Below are positions 1 through 8,150 of a stretch of DNA of 64,000 nucleotides, piece by piece. The notes under the pieces were generated by a model. That model saw only the letters and a program-made list of their open reading frames with translations, was not told where the DNA came from and did no database searches. Position numbers and translations under genes: made by a program. The stretch lies in assembly GCF_000520995.1 (NCBI RefSeq), contig NZ_JACA01000019.1, positions 26,512-90,511 of the forward strand. The letters run 5' to 3'. This DNA is from Aquimarina macrocephali JAMB N27 (GTDB lineage Bacteria > Bacteroidota > Bacteroidia > Flavobacteriales > Flavobacteriaceae). How positions within the stretch are numbered: the first letter of the stretch is position 1; every line of letters starts with the position of its first letter.

Positions 1-495
1 ACAAAAGAAACTCCCATTCCTCCTTCTGATACTGCAGAATTATCTCAAGGACTTATCAAGAAAGAGATAAAAGGTTATTTCAAAAGTATCAGTGATGTTA
101 ATGATAGTACTAAAAGTCATATATCTACTATTAAAAATATCAAAGATGCAAATACAACATATCACTGGGGTCACGAAGTAAATGAAGATAATTTCAAGGC
201 AGTTTTTCTTGATGGGTATGTTGACATCCCAGAAGATGGGGTTTATTATTTTTCTAGTACACAAGATCAGATATGGATAGCAGATCAGCTCGTTATTGAT
301 TATAAAACTCCGTTAAAAAAACATCCAAAAGAAAGCTCAATCGCTTTACAAAAAGGAAAACATAAACTTAAGATAGTGTATCTAAACAACATAGCAAAAG
401 GTTGGGCAACAGATTGGAATACTGTAGAATTAAAATATAGAAAAGCTTCTGAGGTTGATTATAAAGAAATAGATGAACATATGATTTTTCATTAA
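1..495 (+). CDS. C-terminal fragment of a probable beta-N-acetylhexosaminidase (PA14-like domain)
   Basis: The frame is open from base 1 to a TAA at 493-495 (164 residues), so the gene starts before the window. The segment GYVDIPEDGVYYFSSTQDQ followed by a 'WIADQLVID' stretch and a 'KGKHKLKIVYLNN' strand is typical of the PA14-like or lectin-like module at the C-terminus of Bacteroidota family-20 hexosaminidases. There it would help bind glycan outside the cell or in the periplasm. The neighbour 48 nt downstream on the same strand is a chitinase, which fits a chitin-degradation operon: the chitinase makes oligomers and the hexosaminidase trims them. The catalytic domain is not in the window, so the enzyme assignment is inferred from the tail and context; another PA14-bearing glycosidase is possible. 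Confidence 0.6.
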   Translation, partial: TKETPIPPSDTAELSQGLIKKEIKGYFKSISDVNDSTKSHISTIKNIKDANTTYHWGHEVNEDNFKAVFLDGYVDIPEDGVYYFSSTQDQIWIADQLVIDYKTPLKKHPKESSIALQKGKHKLKIVYLNNIAKGWATDWNTVELKYRKASEVDYKEIDEHMIFH

Positions 496-542
496 CTGTA
501 TAATGGCCTCGCAATATTCACAAACTCTTAATTTAATACACA

Positions 543-2381
543 ATGAAATTACTTAAAAGATTATCAGTCCTCTTATTCATACAGGTCTTCTTATTTTCCT
601 GTACAAATGAAAGTTTTTTAGAAGAAGGAGCCCCGGAGGCTCAAAATTCTGAAACAAATCTAACAGACAAGGCAGCACTCACAGAGCCTATTGTTTTAGG
701 ATATTTCCCTTCTTGGTCCGAAAGCTGGGCCGGACCTGGGCAAGGATCAAAACTAAGAGATATCCCAGAACATATCACTCACGTTTTTTTGGCATTTGCA
801 AAGCCTAATCTTCGTTATCAAAAAGGTACTTTAGATATTACCAATACAGGTATTCAAACTCCTTACGGAGGGGATACTTTAAAAGAATCTGTAGCCGCTC
901 TAAAATCAAAAGGCATTAAAGTTATTTTATCTGTCGGTGGAGAAACGTATTGGGGTACAGATGCTGCTTATGATATAAATTATCAGCAGATCAAAGATCT
1001 GGTAGATGACATGGGATTTGAAGGCATCGATTGGGATTTTGAACCTAATGGTAGTTTTGCCACTATAGGAGAACCTATAAATGTACAACGCTTCATCGAT
1101 TTCTTTACAAATTCAAGAGCTATTATGCCAAAAGGACAATACCTATTAGCCTGTGCTCCTGCCGGAGTTGGAGCGTTAGGAGGTGCAAATAATGATGATC
1201 CCTCTTCTCCTTTCGCCTATAGCAAAAGAAACACTGTAACAGGAGAGTCTGATACCAATCTATTTAATGCTACTTCTCCTAATCAAGCCATTAGCTTATT
1301 TGGTTTTGCAACTACGGGACATATGATCCCCGTAATGGAAGCTGTTGGTGATAAAATCGATCTTATTGCATATCAAGGATATAATACAGGAGCTGCCAGT
1401 AATAGAAAAGTTATGTATGATGCATATAAACACTACTCAAATCAGTATGGTTTTTCTATTGCAGCCGGAGTTCATTATCCTAATGAGCCTTGGGGACCGT
1501 ATTATGAATATACCTATCAAAATATAGCAGAGCTATCTAACCATATTTCTGTAAATAACAACTCTAATGATGGAGTTATGATATGGCAATTATTACTCGG
1601 TAATACGACTTCTTCTGCATATGGATATCTTCATGTTGCAAGTCAGGTATTAAATGGTGTATCACAATCTCAGGCTATAGCTAATGCAGAAAACTATCCA
1701 GAATCTCCATACTCTGGCGATGGCGGTGGAGGTACTGGATCAGGTTGTGAATCTGCTCCATGGAATGCTTCTGCTACTTATAACACTGGTCAGGAGGTTG
1801 TGCATAACAATAAATTATATCGTGCAAAATGGTGGTCGAAAAATGATAACCCAACATCAAATTCTGGAGCAGGATTGCCATGGGAATTTGTTCAGGATTG
1901 TAATGGTACCGGAGGAGGAAACAACCAATCTCCTTCTGTATCTATCACGTCTCCTACAAATAATCAATCTGTAACCCAGGGGCAGTCTATCAATATTACA
2001 GCAAATGCTTCTGATACTGATGGGACAATTACTAAAGTTGAATTTTTTCAAGGAACTACTAAACTTGGAGAAGATACAACAAGTCCATATAGCTATTCAT
2101 GGAATAATGCTGCTGTAGGAAGTTATAATCTAAGCGCCGTTGCAACAGATAATGCTAATGCAACGTCTACATCAGCAACAGTATCTGTTACAATTACTTC
2201 TGGTGGTGGTAACGGTGGTTCTTGTAGTGGGATTGCAAATTGGACAGCATATCCAACAGTATATAATGTGGGAGACAAAGTAGTATATCAAGGTACATTA
2301 TACGAAGCTCAGTCAGGGCCAATATGGGTAACCCCAGGTAGTGGTGAACACTGGTGGAAAACTATAGGAACCTGTAACTAA
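543..2381 (+). CDS. GH18 chitinase lipoprotein with two CBM5/12-type chitin-binding domains
   Basis: The 612-residue product begins with a lipoprotein signal ending at Cys20 (LFLFSC-type lipobox), so it is probably anchored at the cell surface. Residues about 48-395 form a glycoside hydrolase family 18 barrel: a SVGG strand motif is followed by the catalytic signature EGIDWDFE at residues 160-167, with Glu167 as the acid/base. The first motif position is Glu rather than the usual Asp. A Gly-rich linker leads to a CBM5/12-like module (about 402-452, framed by Cys and rich in Trp and Tyr), an Ig-like Big_9/PKD-like module (about 458-552), and a second CBM5/12-like module (about 561-612). The enzyme should cleave internal beta-1,4 bonds of chitin. 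No T9SS sorting domain is present. It is likely co-transcribed with the hexosaminidase fragment upstream. Confidence 0.93.
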   Translation: MKLLKRLSVLLFIQVFLFSCTNESFLEEGAPEAQNSETNLTDKAALTEPIVLGYFPSWSESWAGPGQGSKLRDIPEHITHVFLAFAKPNLRYQKGTLDITNTGIQTPYGGDTLKESVAALKSKGIKVILSVGGETYWGTDAAYDINYQQIKDLVDDMGFEGIDWDFEPNGSFATIGEPINVQRFIDFFTNSRAIMPKGQYLLACAPAGVGALGGANNDDPSSPFAYSKRNTVTGESDTNLFNATSPNQAISLFGFATTGHMIPVMEAVGDKIDLIAYQGYNTGAASNRKVMYDAYKHYSNQYGFSIAAGVHYPNEPWGPYYEYTYQNIAELSNHISVNNNSNDGVMIWQLLLGNTTSSAYGYLHVASQVLNGVSQSQAIANAENYPESPYSGDGGGGTGSGCESAPWNASATYNTGQEVVHNNKLYRAKWWSKNDNPTSNSGAGLPWEFVQDCNGTGGGNNQSPSVSITSPTNNQSVTQGQSINITANASDTDGTITKVEFFQGTTKLGEDTTSPYSYSWNNAAVGSYNLSAVATDNANATSTSATVSVTITSGGGNGGSCSGIANWTAYPTVYNVGDKVVYQGTLYEAQSGPIWVTPGSGEHWWKTIGTCN

Positions 2382-2402
2382 AAATAGTTTTTGATTGTTT
2401 AA

Positions 2403-2443
2403 AGTCCTCCGACACAATGGATCAGTGAAGGAGGGCTTTTTTT
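2403..2443 (+). terminator. Rho-independent terminator after the chitinase gene
   Basis: An 8-bp stem (AGTCCTCC pairing with GGAGGGCT, one G-T wobble) encloses a 19-nt loop and is followed by seven T residues. It begins 22 nt after the chitinase stop and ends where the convergent acetyltransferase gene ends. Confidence 0.75.
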
Positions 2444-3227
2444 ATATATTTATAGTATCAAAATAATTGGTTCCGTAATCAACTAATGTTTTTGCTACGC
2501 ATAGAATTGAATCCGCTGTTCCTACTTTTCCTATACTTGCATTTCTATTCTTCAAATATGACGCTCCTATTTTAGGAAAATAAGTACTATTATCATTTCC
2601 CATATCCTCTACTTCAACCCATACTTTTTTAGTATTATGAAAAATCGGATACCTACTAGTCGTGATTCTCCTGTTTTTTGATTTTGATTCTGCAAAATGA
2701 AGCATCGTACATCGATTGAACCCTACTCCCAATAGAAGTATTTCGAAATTAAAATCATAAACTTTTTCGTAAGGCGTATTTTCTCCTTCTGAAATTTCTA
2801 AAGTATGAATTTTTATAATTTCAGCTGATAATTTTCCCCAGGCAGATACTGAGCTAATGGGGTGATCGCTTCGTAAAGTTTCGGGCCAGTTTCTAAATGT
2901 TTCTGGTATTGCACCCATTGTTGTTGGTGTTGTATTAAGGTCAAACACAGGTAAATGTTCTACTATTTTTGGTATCCAATTTTCTGGGATTTTGGTTTCG
3001 CCCCAATCATTAGGATGTAAACAAAATGGGGTTGCAGCAGGCATAACAATAGTTCCCTCTTTACCAATGATATCAATTAGCGCGCTCACCACTGTTTGTG
3101 CTCCTCCAATTACCCACCCTATCTTACTTAACGAAGAATGAAGCATTAGGTTCATTCCAGTCTTAATTCCTATTGCCTGGAAATCCTTAATCAATTCACT
3201 TTTAGAAATTGGCTGAAGTTCTGTCAT
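2442..3227 (-). CDS. AAC(3)-like aminoglycoside N-acetyltransferase family protein
   Basis: The 261-residue product matches the Antibiotic_NAT (AAC(3)/YokD) fold. The N-terminal segment MLHSSLSKIGWVIGGAQTVV is characteristic, followed by a 'GTIVMPA' strand and a 'SDHPISSVSAWG' motif that lines the acetyl-CoA and substrate pocket in this family. Length is normal. Members transfer acetyl groups from acetyl-CoA to aminoglycosides or other amines. Chromosomal members in environmental Bacteroidota have often not been shown to confer resistance, so the true substrate is unknown. It is convergent with the chitinase gene and lies 84 nt downstream of the DUF6882-like gene on the same strand. No signal peptide is visible, so it is cytoplasmic. 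Confidence 0.85.
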   Translation of the reverse strand: MTELQPISKSELIKDFQAIGIKTGMNLMLHSSLSKIGWVIGGAQTVVSALIDIIGKEGTIVMPAATPFCLHPNDWGETKIPENWIPKIVEHLPVFDLNTTPTTMGAIPETFRNWPETLRSDHPISSVSAWGKLSAEIIKIHTLEISEGENTPYEKVYDFNFEILLLGVGFNRCTMLHFAESKSKNRRITTSRYPIFHNTKKVWVEVEDMGNDNSTYFPKIGASYLKNRNASIGKVGTADSILCVAKTLVDYGTNYFDTINI

Positions 3228-3311
3228 AAAAGTTTTACTATCTAGTTATCTATCTATTGTTAATACAGTAGTAGTTAATTGAAGTACAATCTAATCTAAA
3301 TATAATGTTAC

Positions 3312-4061
3312 TTATATCTTTCCATTTAGGTTTTTAAGTCTTCCCAATTCATCAAATTCTGCAACTAATACTTTATCATTTTTTAATCCCTCAATCGTAT
3401 TTTCTTCGTTCTTTATTTGAAAATCCTTGTCAATCAAATAGTTTAGAAACGCATTTTTATGATTTATCTCAATACTACTAATAAGTTGAGGAAAATTGGT
3501 TACCACTTTTTCAAGCCAGTTATTGTCTATTCGAGGTATGTCTTTACTTTTTATAGTAACAACCATTGTTCCTTGCCCATAATTTGCACAAAAGTAAGCA
3601 TCAGCATTTAGCATACCACTTACAATAAGTCCCATTTTATGCTCGAACCCCTCCTCTACAGAAAAATGTCCGTTCACAAATTCTTCTATATTATTTTGCT
3701 CTCCAATACTTTTTAATTTTAAAGAGCTTTCTAATAAATTAGCAGGTATACCACTCTTTTCATTTGCCCATCCCCACATCCAGGAGAAATCATTAAAAGA
3801 CAAAGAACCAATCACTTCAAAAGGAAAATTATATTCTCCAAAGGTAATAAGACCTTCATTTAGATTTATATTCCAGGAATGTTCACCTGTTATTTCGCTA
3901 AAATTCTGTTGTTTTTCAAAAGACAAACCTCCATGTAGCTCAAGCAAATCAACGAAGTTATCAAAATTTGATTTTGATAGTTTTCTAAATCCATCGGTAT
4001 TCATACTTGATTCAACTTTTGATTCCTGTTTATTTCCAAATAATTTTTTGAAGATGCTCAT
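3312..4061 (-). CDS. Uncharacterised cytoplasmic protein, DUF6882-like
   Basis: This 249-residue product has no signal peptide or membrane segment. The short aromatic motif FSWMWGWANE in the first half, preceded by a 'GSLSFND' strand, resembles DUF6882 proteins, which have a W-x-W-G-W type signature. The C-terminal third (about 150-249) is predicted by eye to be mixed alpha/beta and may be a second domain. The function of the family is unknown. The gene precedes the acetyltransferase gene on the same strand with an 84-nt gap and no obvious terminator between them. The family name is tentative; the open frame and normal codon use make the gene itself secure. Confidence 0.55.
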   Translation of the reverse strand: MSIFKKLFGNKQESKVESSMNTDGFRKLSKSNFDNFVDLLELHGGLSFEKQQNFSEITGEHSWNINLNEGLITFGEYNFPFEVIGSLSFNDFSWMWGWANEKSGIPANLLESSLKLKSIGEQNNIEEFVNGHFSVEEGFEHKMGLIVSGMLNADAYFCANYGQGTMVVTIKSKDIPRIDNNWLEKVVTNFPQLISSIEINHKNAFLNYLIDKDFQIKNEENTIEGLKNDKVLVAEFDELGRLKNLNGKI

Positions 4062-4260
4062 TCTTTATTTTTAGTATTCATCTCTCAAAAATACGGTTTA
4101 TTATAATTTTTACGGATATTCATTAAAATATAAGAACCTGCAACGCTACCAAATAGTAGTCATTCTGATGTTAACCTGTTTTGTATTTGGTCTTGTTTAT
4201 AATTAGTACATCTTCACTAAACTCATAAAATATTTTATTAAACAATTGTTAAACTAGATT

Positions 4261-4287
4261 TATAGTTCTATAACTATATTTATAGTT
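4261..4287. promoter_or_regulatory. Clustered TATAGTT half-sites upstream of the metallopeptidase lipoprotein gene
   Basis: TATAGTT (4261-4267), its reverse complement AACTATA (4272-4278) and a second TATAGTT (4281-4287) alternate within 27 bp, ending 35 nt before the next start codon. A separate AACAATTGTT palindrome lies just upstream (about 4241-4250). The spacing suggests binding sites for a dimeric regulator, but no regulator can be named. Confidence 0.4.
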
Positions 4288-4321
4288 ATTACATTTACTC
4301 GATCACCATAAATCAATCATC

Positions 4322-5626
4322 ATGAAAAAAATGTTATTATTAGCAATCATCATGCTATGCTATTCTTGTTTTACAAAAAAATCTGATGAAGGGAATTTAA
4401 ATCAAGAATTAACCGAAAAAGAAATTGCTAGAAAAACCTTTTCTGATATTGAAAGTTTATTAAAAATTGACAATGGTAAATTTTGGAATAAACAATTATA
4501 TGGGCCAATAATTTTGGTTAATCCTAAGACTAGAGTTTTCTTTTCTAATGAAAATAACGCAACAAAAAAATTCAAGCAAATCAATTCTATATTTTCAGAT
4601 ACTTTACCCAAACATATAAATATTGCAAACACTGCTATAAATTGGGATAACAAAAGATGGTCAATGGTAATCTTACCCCTTCCCGATGATAAAACGTCAA
4701 GAGATAATTTAGTAATTCATGAATTGTTTCATAGAGTCCAACCCGAAATTGGGTTCGATAGTCTTCAAGAGCAAAGTAATGGGCATTTGGATACTTATAC
4801 TAATCGGATATTACTAAAACTTGAATTGGAAGCCTTAAAAAGTGCTTTGTCATCTAAAAATGAAATAAAACAACATCTCAAAAATGCATTAACATTCAGA
4901 AAAATCAGACAAAACGATGAACAAAAGAAAGAAGCCGAAAATTCACTAGAAATAAATGAAGGGTTAGCAGAATTTACCGGAATTATGCTTAGTGGGAGAG
5001 ATAAAAACGAAATGAAAATTCATTTGATAAATAGCATAAATCAATTTTACACAAATTCAACATTTGTAAGGTCTTTTGCATATCAAACAGTACCGGTTTA
5101 TGGTTATTTACTTTCTAATCAAAAAAATAATTGGCATAAAGATATTTCAAAGAATACTAAGCTAACAGATTATTTTATTGAATCTTTTGGGATAGATATA
5201 AACAGTAATTCCTCTTTTGAACTAATTGCACAAGAAAACAATTACAATTATAATGAAATATTAAAAGTAGAGAGCGTTAGAGAGGATAAGCGTTTGGCAA
5301 AAATTTTACAACTAAAAACAAAATTTCTTGAACAACCTACTTTAAAATTGAATCTTGAAAAAATGAAGATTTCATTTGATCCAAGAAACATAACTCCTCT
5401 AGAAAATTTTGGGACGGTATATCCAACAATGAGAATAACTGATAATTGGGGGATTTTAACAGTAAATAATGGTGCATTATTAGCTTCAAATTGGGAAAAT
5501 GTAATCGTTACCCAACCAGTCGATATTGATAGTGAAATTATAATAGGTGATGGATGGTCTTTAGAACTAAACGAAAGTTGGAAAATAGAAAAAGTAAAAG
5601 ATAAATTTGAATTGAAAAAGCATTAG
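4322..5626 (+). CDS. Lipoprotein with a HExxH zinc-metallopeptidase signature
   Basis: The 434-residue product starts with a lipoprotein signal (Cys16 after 'MLCYSC'). Residues 133-137 are HELFH, a HExxH zinc-binding and catalytic motif within 'VIHELFHRVQPEIGF'. Further on, NEGLAEF at 212-218 supplies a plausible third zinc ligand (Glu), the arrangement of gluzincin peptidases. The C-terminal part (about 340-434) is beta-rich and may be a separate domain. It would act in the periplasm or on the cell surface; its substrate is unknown. It is a single plus-strand gene flanked by minus-strand genes. The upstream region carries clustered short palindromes that may control it. Confidence 0.65.
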   Translation: MKKMLLLAIIMLCYSCFTKKSDEGNLNQELTEKEIARKTFSDIESLLKIDNGKFWNKQLYGPIILVNPKTRVFFSNENNATKKFKQINSIFSDTLPKHINIANTAINWDNKRWSMVILPLPDDKTSRDNLVIHELFHRVQPEIGFDSLQEQSNGHLDTYTNRILLKLELEALKSALSSKNEIKQHLKNALTFRKIRQNDEQKKEAENSLEINEGLAEFTGIMLSGRDKNEMKIHLINSINQFYTNSTFVRSFAYQTVPVYGYLLSNQKNNWHKDISKNTKLTDYFIESFGIDINSNSSFELIAQENNYNYNEILKVESVREDKRLAKILQLKTKFLEQPTLKLNLEKMKISFDPRNITPLENFGTVYPTMRITDNWGILTVNNGALLASNWENVIVTQPVDIDSEIIIGDGWSLELNESWKIEKVKDKFELKKH

Positions 5627-5684
5627 AACCTGACTCTTTTAAACCCAGAGATATTTATCAATTTTATATGGCGTTGGACAATAG

Positions 5685-6248
5685 TTATTTTATTCTTTTG
5701 ACATTAGTTATACTGCTTTCTATTTTAATATTGCTTAATTTTTCATAAAGGCTTTCGATGTTTTTATTTTCATTGTGTACATTTATTAAATTTTCAACTT
5801 TGTTTTTGTCAGAAGTATCATATATTATTTTTAGAATTGTTGAAGTATCACATTGTAAAAAATAATTTTGTCCATCAATAGTCATATAATCAAAAGTAGA
5901 GTTTGGAGGTATTGATATGAAATGCATTCTATCTCTTTCAGCAAGTATGCTAGGTTCTCCCTCATCTACATCCCATACATACTCAACGTCACAAGGAAAG
6001 TCTAGAGAGAAAAAATCTATATCTATTTTAGAATCCCTTTTAGAGTCTAAAACAAACAAAGAGTCACTAGAGTTATTCACTAACTTGAAAAAAACTTTAA
6101 AGTTCTGACCTTTTATTAGGTTAGTTTTTATCGTGTCAATCTCAAAATAAACTAATGGTTTAGAATTTGAAGAAGTTTTTTTTACTTGTGTAACTTTACA
6201 TGAAAATAAGATTCCGAAAAAGGTAAATAATAATAAGGTATTTCTCAT
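5685..6248 (-). CDS. Hypothetical lipoprotein
   Basis: The 187-residue product has a lipoprotein signal with Cys17 (FGILFSC). The middle is beta-rich ('NFKVFFKLVNNSSDSLFVLD') and looks like an Ig-like sandwich of the sort found in secreted Bacteroidota proteins, but I do not recognise a family. It lies downstream of the hxlR-type gene on the same strand. Its putative promoter carries a TATTTTTG box at 6305-6312 and a palindrome at 6278-6301. The gene is also bracketed by inverted GTTGG(A)CAATA sequences (5673-5683 and 6263-6272), which could reflect movement as a cassette. Confidence 0.6.
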   Translation of the reverse strand: MRNTLLLFTFFGILFSCKVTQVKKTSSNSKPLVYFEIDTIKTNLIKGQNFKVFFKLVNNSSDSLFVLDSKRDSKIDIDFFSLDFPCDVEYVWDVDEGEPSILAERDRMHFISIPPNSTFDYMTIDGQNYFLQCDTSTILKIIYDTSDKNKVENLINVHNENKNIESLYEKLSNIKIESSITNVKRIK

Positions 6249-6277
6249 TTTTTTGCTTTAATTATTGCCAACAATGG

Positions 6278-6301
6278 AATATAGGATGCATGTCCTATAT
6301 T
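6278..6301. promoter_or_regulatory. 24-bp palindrome at an operator position
   Basis: AATATAGGA (6278-6286) and TCCTATATT (6293-6301) are perfect 9-bp arms around TGCATG, itself a palindrome. On the minus strand this lies just downstream of a TATTTTTG box and 30 nt before the start of the hypothetical lipoprotein gene. The HxlR-type regulator gene ends 55 nt upstream, so it is an obvious candidate ligand, but binding is inference. Confidence 0.5.
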
Positions 6302-6304
6302 ATA

Positions 6305-6312
6305 CAAAAATA
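6305..6312 (-). promoter_or_regulatory. Bacteroidota -7 box (TATTTTTG) for the lipoprotein gene
   Basis: The minus strand reads TATTTTTG, matching the Bacteroidota TAnnTTTG consensus. It is 57 nt upstream of the lipoprotein start. I see no clear TTG element at -33. Confidence 0.4.
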
Positions 6313-6355
6313 GGAGCTTTACTCTCCATTTGAGTAGTGTTTTTTTAAGAAAATT

Positions 6356-6679
6356 TTATAATTGTTTACCAAAATCATCTAAGACTTTTAGCACAGGAAT
6401 AAGCTCTTTTCCTTTTTTTGTTAAAGAGTACTCTACTTTTTTGGGATACACTTCATAATCTTTTTTTTGAATAATACCATCATCTACTAATTCACCTAGC
6501 TGTTTGGTTAAAGCTCTTTTAGAAGCTTCGGGATTGTATTTTTCTAAATCTTTGAGTCTACAATTCCCTCTATTAAGTTCACATAATAGTGCAAGTTTCC
6601 ATTTCCCAGAAATAACATGTAATGTTCTCTCCATCGGACAATCAATTTTTAAAGGTGTTTTTCTGGTGTAGGTTCTCAT
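6356..6679 (-). CDS. HxlR-family winged-helix transcriptional regulator
   Basis: The 107-residue product is a complete HxlR/DUF24 domain: 'CPMERTLHVISGKWKLALL' at the N-terminus, then 'RLKDLEK', 'SKRALTKQLGELVDDGII' (recognition helix and wing) and 'YSLTKKGKEL'. Cys14 is at the position used for redox sensing in several family members such as HypR. HxlR proteins bind short palindromes as dimers and usually respond to electrophiles, quinones or disulfide stress. The gene lies 107 nt upstream of a lipoprotein gene whose promoter contains a perfect palindrome (6278-6301). FMN reductases, a frequent HxlR target, occur elsewhere in the window (25441-25971). Confidence 0.9.
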   Translation of the reverse strand: MRTYTRKTPLKIDCPMERTLHVISGKWKLALLCELNRGNCRLKDLEKYNPEASKRALTKQLGELVDDGIIQKKDYEVYPKKVEYSLTKKGKELIPVLKVLDDFGKQL

Positions 6680-6888
6680 CTATTATGTTTCTTTAAAGTT
6701 ACAATAAACATAGTGTATATGGTTAACGAAAGTATAAAAAACAGCCCTTTTATCGTGCTAAAACTAATCGTTCTCTATATTTTAGTTTTAACACCATTTA
6801 CGATTTGAATTTTCTGTAATAAAATATTCTTTTTTCGCCTCTGCATCCGAATAAAGAAACCCTTTACAGAGCCTCAAAAAGGGGAATC

Positions 6889-8100
6889 CTATTTAATTTT
6901 CTTCCTGTTTTTATCATAGACATTTTTATAGTACTCATAGGTCCCCTCATATTCAAAAGTATCTTTTTCCTTTTCAATTATATTTAGAGCCAAGTCAAAA
7001 TACTCTTTTGCCTGCTTATTATTTTTAGTTTTCACAGAATTCTCCCCTATTTTATTGTACAATTGAGATTTTTGGGGATAATTTTTGACAGCTTGTTTAT
7101 AAAACGCTACCGCTTCAGTATACAGTTCTTTTTTCTCCAAAAAATAACCAAAATCATAAAGATCATCGAGCGAAGGTGTGTTTGTATACTCTGCCCAGTT
7201 CGAAAGGTTTTTGTAGAAGTTATCAAAGTTTGTTAATACGCTTCCTGCATTCAGCATATTTTCTTTTTGTTGTTCTGACACCTCCCACTTTTTAGACAAC
7301 TTTAATAATCCTCTATGTATACTTTCTGTTGGTATAGTAGCATGAGTAAAGCCATCGTATACAGAGAATTGCCAACTAAAAGTTTCTGAATTGTGATCTC
7401 GTACTAATGCATCTAATTTCTTTACTGGTGGTAAAAAATCAACATCAGGTTTTCCCTTGTTTCCTATAGTAGTAAAAACGAATTTATTCAGTTTTTTAAT
7501 CTTTTCGATATTTTTCTGAATTTTTAAAATGATTTCTTCATCATCAATTTGAAGATTAGGGCTTATTGCGATGTACGCATTAAAAAGTTTTGGGTTATCT
7601 ACAATGCTATTGAGAATAAAAGTTCCTCCCAAAGAATGCCCAATAGCTGTTTTAAATGAGGCAGGATGATATAAACTATCTATCATAGGGATCACTTCAT
7701 GAGTAAGATGATTTTCTAAAAACTTTGCGCCGCCTAGACTTGGCATCTTCCAATCTTCATTTACCGGCTCTGGAGTCAATTCATATTGTCTATTATTCGA
7801 GTTTATCCCGACAACAATACTCTTAGGGAGTTCTTTTATTTCTATGAGGTAATCAATAATAGAAGTTGTTAGTTTAAAATACGGACTCCATTGAGCGTCA
7901 AATACATATATTACTGGTAACCGTTCTGTTGTATCATTTTTTTTGGGTAGGTGAACTTTGATCTCTCTTTGTTCTTTAAAATATTCTGAATTGATTTTGT
8001 GTGTTACATCATTTTGGTGTTGGGCTTTAAGGTTTAGCATAAAACCAAAGCAAAATAGTATACATAGTAGCTGTCTCATCTTGTTAAAAAATTTCAACAA
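6889..8100 (-). CDS. Exported alpha/beta-hydrolase esterase with C-terminal TPR repeats
   Basis: The 403-residue product has a signal peptide ending near 'NLKAQ'; a second Met at residue 8 (8079) is an equally likely start. Residues about 35-270 form an esterase-D/Fes-type alpha/beta hydrolase: 'PVIYVFDAQW' is the first strand with the oxyanion region, the nucleophile elbow is GHSLGG with Ser156, and 'GFTHATIP' carries a candidate catalytic His. Relatives hydrolyse ester bonds of siderophores, acetylated sugars or S-formylglutathione; the substrate here is unknown. Residues about 300-395 contain TPR-like helical pairs ('AVAFYKQAVKNYPQKSQLYN'). The AraC-type gene 50 nt upstream on the same strand probably regulates or is co-transcribed with it. 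Confidence 0.82.
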   Translation of the reverse strand: MLKFFNKMRQLLCILFCFGFMLNLKAQHQNDVTHKINSEYFKEQREIKVHLPKKNDTTERLPVIYVFDAQWSPYFKLTTSIIDYLIEIKELPKSIVVGINSNNRQYELTPEPVNEDWKMPSLGGAKFLENHLTHEVIPMIDSLYHPASFKTAIGHSLGGTFILNSIVDNPKLFNAYIAISPNLQIDDEEIILKIQKNIEKIKKLNKFVFTTIGNKGKPDVDFLPPVKKLDALVRDHNSETFSWQFSVYDGFTHATIPTESIHRGLLKLSKKWEVSEQQKENMLNAGSVLTNFDNFYKNLSNWAEYTNTPSLDDLYDFGYFLEKKELYTEAVAFYKQAVKNYPQKSQLYNKIGENSVKTKNNKQAKEYFDLALNIIEKEKDTFEYEGTYEYYKNVYDKNRKKIK

Positions 8101-8150
8101 AAATAAGACCTCAACTTATAGTTAAATTGGTGAAATGGGACATCTCATGA

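Noticed and set aside
2442..3227. Calling the AAC(3)-like gene an aminoglycoside resistance determinant
   Set aside because: The fold is clear but environmental members often do not confer resistance; sequence alone cannot show it.
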